Source of the DNA: Deltaproteobacteria bacterium | Lineage (GTDB): Bacteria; Myxococcota_A; Polyangia; Palsa-1104; JAEUJZ01 | Direction: 5' to 3' | Assembly (NCBI GenBank): GCA_017990795.1 | Contig: JAGNNG010000015.1 | Span: forward strand, 1 to 11,564 | Length of the DNA stretch: 11,564 nt | Shown here: positions 6,672-11,564 of the stretch, in pieces | Position numbering within the stretch: position 1 is the first letter of the stretch | Layout of the letters: each line of letters begins with the position of its first letter | Notes under the pieces: model-generated | Told to the model about the DNA's origin: nothing | The model's database searches: none | What the model saw: only the letters and a program-made list of their open reading frames with translations | Made by a program: the position numbers and the translations under genes

Positions 6672-7790
6672 CTATTTCTTGCCCGCCTCCGTCGTACTCT
6701 TCGCTCCAGCTGCTGCTCCTGCCGCGGAACCCACTTCACCTAGTGCTGCAATACGCTCGACCAGACCCTGCTTAAGCTCTGGTGTGAGCGGCTTTGGTCC
6801 CAGCCACAGGTTCCACAGATCAATGGCCAGCGTCGGGCTCTGAGGCCCGTCTTTCTTGACGTCGCCCACCGCCACACTGATAAGCCCAGACTTGTCGCTC
6901 ATCACCAGCAGCTCTTCGCCGGTCTTCATGTCGCGATCAAACAGGGCCAAGAACTGCTCGGTCTGCTGGCGCAGCTGCGGCGCGACGCTGCTCTTTAGGT
7001 TGTCCTTGAGTAGCTCGCGATAGGCGTCGCGTACTTTGACCGCTGCGACGTCGCGTACAAAGTACATCCGCGCCAGCTTGCCAAACTCGCCGAGCACTAC
7101 GAAGTTTTGCGCCAGGTCGCGCGCGCGCAGCTGCGTAAGCTCAGTGCCGCCAGCTTGCTGCACCAGCTTGGGAAAGGCGCGGCGCGCGGGCTCCTCTTGC
7201 ACGTACATACCGACGCCGTAGACGGTAAAGCCCAGGTAGCTGCGAAACGAGACCCCAGTCAGTACATAGCCGGTGCCGTTGTGGGTGATGCGCGTCAGGA
7301 AGTTGTGCTTGCTGCGCGGTTCTAGATACGGCGCAGGTGGTGGCAGCGGCGGTGCTTTGGGCTCCGAGGTTCCCGGCCCTGCCGCCTGCAGCTGCGCGAT
7401 CCACTGCTGCACCTCGGCAAGGTTTTCGGGCTCGGGCATGCGGCGCAGATAGTTTTGGTAAAAGCCGATAGCCTCGGCGTTGTGCCCGGCCATGCGATGC
7501 GCTTGCGCGATGTTGTACAGCAGCGCCGGATTGGGCGAGACCTTGTACGCCTCCTCAAACTGGGTAATCGCTTCTTCGTACTTGCGCAGGTCGTAGTGAA
7601 TCATGCCCTCTTCATAGAGCTTGCGCGCCTGGTCCTTCTTGCTTGGATCTTTTTCTTTGCCAGAAGCGGCAGCCGCTTTGCTAACGCCGCCGTTGGCGCG
7701 TCCCGCCTCTGCCGCTGGAATGGCTAGCAGCAGCCCCGAGAGCAGTAGCGCTCCCCGAGTAACCCGAACTCGTACATGCTTGCTTTGCAT
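6672..7790 (-). CDS. Secreted TPR protein fused to a chalcone-isomerase-like domain
   Basis: This 372-residue protein starts at ATG 7790. Residues 1-29 form a signal peptide ending AEA. Two TPR units lie at about 53-86 (ARKLYEEGMIHYDLRKYEEA) and 87-119 (ALLYNIAQAHRMAGHNAEA). After a Pro-rich linker (about 145-158), residues about 163-350 match the chalcone-isomerase-like fold. Supporting segments are GVSFRSYLGFTVYGVGMYV, then LFDRDMKTGEELLV, then AIDLWNLWLGPKPLTPELK, which resembles the WLG-x-P-ho-LK ending of that family. Plant members isomerise chalcones or bind fatty acids; most bacterial members are not proven enzymes. Here a periplasmic ligand-binding role is inferred, with the TPRs as a protein-docking arm. 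It lies 162 bases downstream of the C45 gene on the same strand. The start lacks a strong Shine-Dalgarno. Confidence 0.85.
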   Translation of the reverse strand: MQSKHVRVRVTRGALLLSGLLLAIPAAEAGRANGGVSKAAAASGKEKDPSKKDQARKLYEEGMIHYDLRKYEEAITQFEEAYKVSPNPALLYNIAQAHRMAGHNAEAIGFYQNYLRRMPEPENLAEVQQWIAQLQAAGPGTSEPKAPPLPPPAPYLEPRSKHNFLTRITHNGTGYVLTGVSFRSYLGFTVYGVGMYVQEEPARRAFPKLVQQAGGTELTQLRARDLAQNFVVLGEFGKLARMYFVRDVAAVKVRDAYRELLKDNLKSSVAPQLRQQTEQFLALFDRDMKTGEELLVMSDKSGLISVAVGDVKKDGPQSPTLAIDLWNLWLGPKPLTPELKQGLVERIAALGEVGSAAGAAAGAKSTTEAGKK

Positions 7791-7952
7791 CTGTCTGTCG
7801 TAAACCTGGCTTGGGACCCTGGTAGGCCGAGTGGAATAGAAACCGTCGTCCTCAGGATACCAGTTTTTGCAGGGTTCTTTGCGACAGACTTGACGCTACG
7901 TAAGTCGCGCTAGGTCGCTTGTTTTGCGTGCTGCTTGGACTTGCGAGGCAAC

Positions 7953-9740
7953 TTATGGGGCAGTCAGCAGGGCTTGCGCGTACTCGATGTCTTTGCGATG
8001 GGGCGGGGACAGCGTAAGGAACGTAGTCAGCTGCTCACGCATCAGGGCCAGGCTTTGTGGCGTCTTGTGCAGATGCAGCAGCTCGGCATATTCAAAGCGC
8101 AGCTCGGGCGATGTTGGCATCAGCGCCACCGCCCGGGCAGCCTCGGTCAGTGCCAGGTCCAGCCGCCCTGCGCTGCGCATGGCCTTGGCTGCCTCCATGG
8201 CTCGTCCTGCCTGCAGGTACGCTTGGTATTCTTGGCTGTACAGCGTCGGGTCTTCCGCGAGGTCGGCAGGCTGTGGGCGCGGCTCATCTAGTAGTTCTCG
8301 TCGCAGATCAAAGCCCACGTAGCGGCCCAAGGCATGCGGACCCACGCCGACCCAGATGATCATCTCTGTCGCATCCACCACCACCGAGTGCGTTGCAATC
8401 AGCGCGTCAAGCGCGTTGCGATTGCCCAGCGAAAGTGGCTTATCACCGACGCCGCGCTTGTCGCGCAAAAGCTGCAGCATGATGCTGGCATCGACTTTAC
8501 CGCTTTGGTTTTGCAGCAGCTCATCGGCCCTGGCCTGTCGCGCGCCCGAGGTCAGGTAGTCGCGCAGGCGCTGGCTTTCTTTGTCGCTGGCAAACGCCGG
8601 GGTCAGCGCGTGGTTGGCCACCGCTAGGATGTCGCGGCTGCGGCGCACCTCGGCCCGGGTTGGCGAGCGCTCGACCACCGCAGTCTCACCCGAGTGCCCG
8701 TCGGCAATCAGGTACAAGTCGGGCACCAGCACCGGCCTGCGCTTGATCAGATCAATCGCTTCGTCCAGCGAGCGCGCCTGCTCCAGCACTTCGCGCAGCA
8801 GTAGCTCGACGGGGACGCCGCCCGGGCTCTTGTCTTCGCTGCGCAAGGCATTGACCGAGACAAAGATCCCTGCGGTGTTGATGCCGGTGACAACGCCGAT
8901 CATTCCTGGCCACGCCACCGACGCAAAAGGCAGCTTGCCTTGCGGCTTAAAAAACAGGATCGCCTTTTCCTTGTCGAACATCGGCGGTCCCTCAAAGTCA
9001 AAGTTGCGACCGACGTAGACGTGGCCATCCCGAGAGGCCTTGCCTGCCGCCGCCAGCGCCGTACACCCAAGCATCGGCGAGTTCTCCAGCGTCTGCGTGA
9101 TGTCGTGCAGCGCGTGGTAAAACACGACGCGGTGATACATCGGCAAGAAGTCGCCAAATAGATCTGGCTGACCCTCGGCCACGCCGGCTAGCTCTAGCCG
9201 CAGGATGGGATCGATCAGGGTCGGCAGGTTGCGATACTTGAGCAGCACCCCAAGACGAATCATAAACAGCGCCAGCTGCGACGGGACGTAGCGGTGCATC
9301 TCGTCGAACATGTAGCGCTCGGTGTCCATCAGGCTGCGGGTGCCCAGCCGCGAGTGCGTGTAGCCAAGCGAGAACGGGTCGCCTTCCAGGTGATACTCCC
9401 ACAGCCCGCGCTCGTGACTGGACCAGCTGCGCCCAGCGTATTCACGCAGCCCTTGCATCTGCACCGCCGGTCGCGGCACGCCAAGGCCCGCTTCCGGTGG
9501 TGGGCTGATTCGCGTCCAGTGCAAAAAGCCGCGGTAGGGCAGGTATAGAAACAGCAGGAACGCAAGCGCTCCGATAAGCGCTCGCTTACTCAGTCGGGCG
9601 ACGAAGTTCCCGCGACTGGTCGCTGCGTGCTCGCTTGGTGTGGCGCTTTCACTTGTAGCTTGCTTGCTTTCTGTGAGGAGCCTCTTGGCCATCAAAGAAC
9701 CGGAGCGCTGCTTGGCATCACCATCGGGACGAAAAACCAT
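7953..9740 (-). CDS. Membrane-anchored C45-type Ntn-hydrolase (acyltransferase/amidohydrolase fold) with C-terminal TPR
   Basis: The protein has 595 residues from ATG 9740, the in-frame start with the best, though weak, AGAAG upstream. ATGs at 9848, 9812 and 9692 are also in frame, and 9848 would collide with the divergent barrel gene's start. One membrane helix lies at about 55-69 (ALIGALAFLLFLYLPY), so the catalytic part should be periplasmic. The C45/AAT-like signature is present: GCT with the candidate nucleophile Cys226, which autoprocessing would expose as the new N-terminus; GRNFDFEGPP (about 244-253); YLIADGHSGETAVVE; and VANHALTP. A TPR-like region fills about 504-584. Family members cleave or form amide bonds to acyl groups, as in penicillin acyltransferase; the substrate here is unknown. 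The Cys in the Gly-Cys-Thr context suggests an active enzyme. Confidence 0.87.
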   Translation of the reverse strand: MVFRPDGDAKQRSGSLMAKRLLTESKQATSESATPSEHAATSRGNFVARLSKRALIGALAFLLFLYLPYRGFLHWTRISPPPEAGLGVPRPAVQMQGLREYAGRSWSSHERGLWEYHLEGDPFSLGYTHSRLGTRSLMDTERYMFDEMHRYVPSQLALFMIRLGVLLKYRNLPTLIDPILRLELAGVAEGQPDLFGDFLPMYHRVVFYHALHDITQTLENSPMLGCTALAAAGKASRDGHVYVGRNFDFEGPPMFDKEKAILFFKPQGKLPFASVAWPGMIGVVTGINTAGIFVSVNALRSEDKSPGGVPVELLLREVLEQARSLDEAIDLIKRRPVLVPDLYLIADGHSGETAVVERSPTRAEVRRSRDILAVANHALTPAFASDKESQRLRDYLTSGARQARADELLQNQSGKVDASIMLQLLRDKRGVGDKPLSLGNRNALDALIATHSVVVDATEMIIWVGVGPHALGRYVGFDLRRELLDEPRPQPADLAEDPTLYSQEYQAYLQAGRAMEAAKAMRSAGRLDLALTEAARAVALMPTSPELRFEYAELLHLHKTPQSLALMREQLTTFLTLSPPHRKDIEYAQALLTAP

Positions 9741-9811
9741 AGCCACTTCTAACACAGGCTCTTTGTTTCCTGGGCCTCGGGTCCTTGCAGGGCTTGGTGT
9801 AGTCGCCGACA

Positions 9812-9839
9812 TGGACAGACCGAGCGTCGCCGCTATGAT
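9812..9839 (+). promoter_or_regulatory. Sigma-70-like promoter for the barrel gene
   Basis: TGGACA (9812-9817, five of six matching TTGACA) is separated by 16 bases from TATGAT (9834-9839, five of six matching TATAAT). Transcription would begin near 9846-9847, essentially on the barrel gene's ATG. The match was found by eye and has no experimental support. Confidence 0.4.
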
Positions 9840-9846
9840 GCACCCC

Positions 9847-10992
9847 ATGTACTGTGATGTTTCCGCGCTCTCAACTGCCAGATTGCGTCTGGCTGGGCAG
9901 CGTCTAGCGATTTTCCGGCATGCTCCCCGTTTGTTGGCGACCGCGCTGACGGTGGCTCTGACTGCAGTGGGTGGCTCTTCGGCTCAGGCGGCGGACCCGA
10001 TGGTGGGGGTGCGTTCCCTCGCGATGGGGGATAGCTTGCGCGGCCTGGCAGTCGGCGGAGAAGGGATGCTGATAAACCCCTCCGGCATTGCTGCCGTGCG
10101 CCAGTTTTCGACGACGGCGTTTTACAGCCTGCGCACGCAGTCGCTGGGACACTTTCTGCATGCCTCGGTGGCTGACTCAGTGACGCAGCGCTACTTGGCG
10201 CTGGGGCTTTACTACAACTTCCTGACCGAGACGCCCAAGTTCAGCTATCGCCTAGCTGAAGGGGGCGACTCGACGCGCACATTCCTAATCGATTCTTCTA
10301 CAAACACCATCACCCGCAGCGGCAACGAGACCGGCATCGTCATCGGTGTGCCCATCGGCGATCGCTTTGCTATCGGTGGCACCGTCAAGTACGGCTACTA
10401 CAGCTTGCGCAGCCAGCTGGGGGACGGCAGCGTGCCCGCCGACTTTAAGTACCAAAATCCGCGCATCGACAAAGAGCGCAACGTCGACCTGGGTACTCTG
10501 GGCAATATTGTGACGTTCGATCTGGGCATGACGCTGCGCCTGTTTGAAGCGCTGCGCCTGGGCGTCGTCGGCCAAAACCTGTGGGCGCATGGCACCGAGA
10601 TGCCTACACGTCTGGGCATTGGCCTCTCGGTGCGTGCGACGGAGCGGCTGCAGCTGGCTGCCGATGCCGTGATAGACTTTACCGGCCACGTAGACTGCAT
10701 TCCGATGATGCCGACCACTCCCATGACTGCGCCGCAGAGTACCGACTGTAGCGACACTGCCGCTCGCATCACCTCGCGCTTCGGCGGCGGCCTAGAGTAT
10801 GTCATCGCCGGTCGTATGCCGCTGCGCCTCGGTTACCTGTACGACAGCGACCTAACCGCCCACCACATCAGCGGCGGCCTGGGCTACATCAACTTGGACC
10901 CCGGCTTTGGCATCGACTTTTCATTCCGTCAGCGCGTGCAAGGTGGCAACGAGACCTTGCTGCTGCTGGGCATCCGCGTACAGCGAGAGTAA
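9847..10992 (+). CDS. Outer-membrane beta-barrel protein, FadL/PorV-like
   Basis: The protein has 381 residues from ATG 9847. The frame is open further upstream (to 9640), but that part lacks signal features and overlaps the divergent gene. Residues 1-48 are a long signal peptide with RHAPRLL, the core ATALTVALTAV and AQA before ADP. The mature start, with SLAMGDSLRGLAVGGEGMLI then NPSG at about 77-80, resembles the AMGGA...NPAG opening of FadL/OMPP1- and PorV-type barrels. Alternating aromatic and hydrophobic strands follow to the end. Two cysteines (about 284 and 301) in a Pro/Met/Thr-rich segment probably sit in one loop and may pair. A barrel that transports hydrophobic ligands is likely, but structural or secretion-linked roles are possible. 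No Shine-Dalgarno is visible. The ECF sigma gene follows after 3 bases. Confidence 0.8.
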   Translation: MYCDVSALSTARLRLAGQRLAIFRHAPRLLATALTVALTAVGGSSAQAADPMVGVRSLAMGDSLRGLAVGGEGMLINPSGIAAVRQFSTTAFYSLRTQSLGHFLHASVADSVTQRYLALGLYYNFLTETPKFSYRLAEGGDSTRTFLIDSSTNTITRSGNETGIVIGVPIGDRFAIGGTVKYGYYSLRSQLGDGSVPADFKYQNPRIDKERNVDLGTLGNIVTFDLGMTLRLFEALRLGVVGQNLWAHGTEMPTRLGIGLSVRATERLQLAADAVIDFTGHVDCIPMMPTTPMTAPQSTDCSDTAARITSRFGGGLEYVIAGRMPLRLGYLYDSDLTAHHISGGLGYINLDPGFGIDFSFRQRVQGGNETLLLLGIRVQRE

Positions 10993-10995
10993 CCC

Positions 10996-11564
10996 TTGGA
11001 TCCGCGCAGCGAACAAGACCTGGTGCGACGCCTGCAGCTGCGGGACGAGCGCGCTTTTGTCGAGTTTGTGCGCGTCTTTCAAGACAAGGTCTACGGCCTG
11101 GTGTTCCGCATGCTCGGCAGCCACAGTGAAGCCGAGGATGTCGCGCAAGAAGTCTTTGTCACCGTCTTTAAGAGCATCGACAGCTTTCGCGGCGACTCCA
11201 AACTTGGGACGTGGCTGTTTCGCATTGCCGCCAACCACTGCAAAAACCGCATCAAGTACCTAAACCGCCGCGCGCACAAGACCACCTCCGAGCTAAACGA
11301 GAGCTCTGAAGCGGCGATGCAGGGGGCGCAGCCAAGCTCGCTGCTGCAGGGTCACGCCAGTCCTTCCGAGGCGCTAGAAGGAGTGCAGCTAAGCGCCATC
11401 TTGCAGCGTGCCATCGGTAAGCTCGACGAAGACCACCGCCTGCTTCTGGTGCTGCGCGATGTCGAGGAGCTGTCGTACGAAGAGATCATGCAGGTGACCG
11501 GCCTGCCTGAAGGAACGGTGAAGTCGCGGCTGCACCGGGCGCGTCAGGTGCTTAAGGAAGAGAT
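10996..11564 (+). CDS. ECF sigma factor, C-terminus cut off by window edge
   Basis: There are 189 complete codons before the right edge. The start is TTG 10996, directly after an in-frame stop (10990-10992) and with GAGAG upstream; the opening DPRSEQDLVRRLQLRDERAF matches the normal ECF start, so no N-terminal extension exists. Region 2 (about 8-88) holds SHSEAEDVAQEVFVTVFKSI and GTWLFRIAANHCKNRIK. Region 4 (about 135 to the edge) holds LDEDHRLLLVLRDVEELSYE and PEGTVKSRLHRARQVL. Only the last few residues should be missing. The 3-base gap after the barrel gene implies co-transcription and possible translational coupling. A cognate anti-sigma gene, if present, would lie to the right of the window. 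It clearly differs in sequence from the sigma factor at 3988-4821. Confidence 0.92.
   Translation, partial: MDPRSEQDLVRRLQLRDERAFVEFVRVFQDKVYGLVFRMLGSHSEAEDVAQEVFVTVFKSIDSFRGDSKLGTWLFRIAANHCKNRIKYLNRRAHKTTSELNESSEAAMQGAQPSSLLQGHASPSEALEGVQLSAILQRAIGKLDEDHRLLLVLRDVEELSYEEIMQVTGLPEGTVKSRLHRARQVLKEE

Noticed and set aside
7793..7889. GTCTGTCG and CGACAGAC, an 8-bp inverted pair in the gap between the C45 and TPR-CHI genes
   Set aside because: The arms are 81 bases apart and a pair this short is quite likely by chance in a gap of this size; no other structure supports it. The rest of the 162-base gap shows only a weak TGGTATCCT extended -10-like match on the minus strand without a good -35.
9640..9846. 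Upstream extension of the barrel frame to ATG 9640
   Set aside because: It overlaps the opposite-strand C45 gene and lacks a signal peptide; the export signal lies only after ATG 9847.
1..11564. Mobile element, CRISPR array, tRNA or rRNA genes
   Set aside because: No transposase or integrase frame, regularly spaced repeat, tRNA cloverleaf or rRNA-like segment was recognised on either strand.

Overview
The window looks like chromosomal DNA of a GC-rich Gram-negative bacterium, most likely a member of the Myxococcota (former delta-proteobacteria). This rests on the kinds of protein present rather than on a marker gene: a DUF4175-type membrane/coiled-coil protein coupled to a TPR/peptidase-MA-like protein, ECF sigma factors beside cysteine-free anti-sigma-like proteins, many TPR proteins, lipoproteins and an outer-membrane barrel. 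No rRNA, tRNA, CRISPR array, integrase or transposase was seen, and coding density is high.

Layout. Positions 1-3789 hold two minus-strand genes joined by an ATGA overlap: a large DUF4175-like inner-membrane/coiled-coil protein and, downstream, a secreted TPR/peptidase-MA-like protein cut by the window's left edge. A divergent non-coding stretch (3790-3987) carries three inverted repeats. From 3988 a plus-strand block encodes an ECF sigma factor, a membrane-anchored anti-sigma-like protein and a secreted protein of unknown function, all overlapping by 16-17 bases. A coiled-coil lipoprotein with its own strong ribosome binding site follows. A hairpin at 6639-6665 separates this block from a convergent minus-strand pair (6672-9740). 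That pair encodes a membrane-anchored C45-type Ntn-hydrolase with a C-terminal TPR region and a secreted protein fusing TPR repeats to a chalcone-isomerase-like domain. Divergent from that pair, an outer-membrane beta-barrel gene (9847-10992) is followed after 3 bases by a second ECF sigma factor, cut by the right edge.

How the parts may work together. The first sigma block reads as a cell-envelope regulatory unit: sigma factor, membrane-tethered regulator, and an exported protein that could act as sensor or target. The right half has a possible acyl/lipid theme: a FadL/PorV-like barrel, a C45 acyltransferase/amidohydrolase fold and a CHI-like fold whose bacterial and plant relatives include fatty-acid binders. 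This theme is inference from family membership only. Nothing here is clearly a defence system, a biosynthetic cluster or a mobile element. The most unusual items are the TPR-CHI fusion, the nested inverted repeats in the DUF4175 leader, and a barrel gene that appears to be leaderless.
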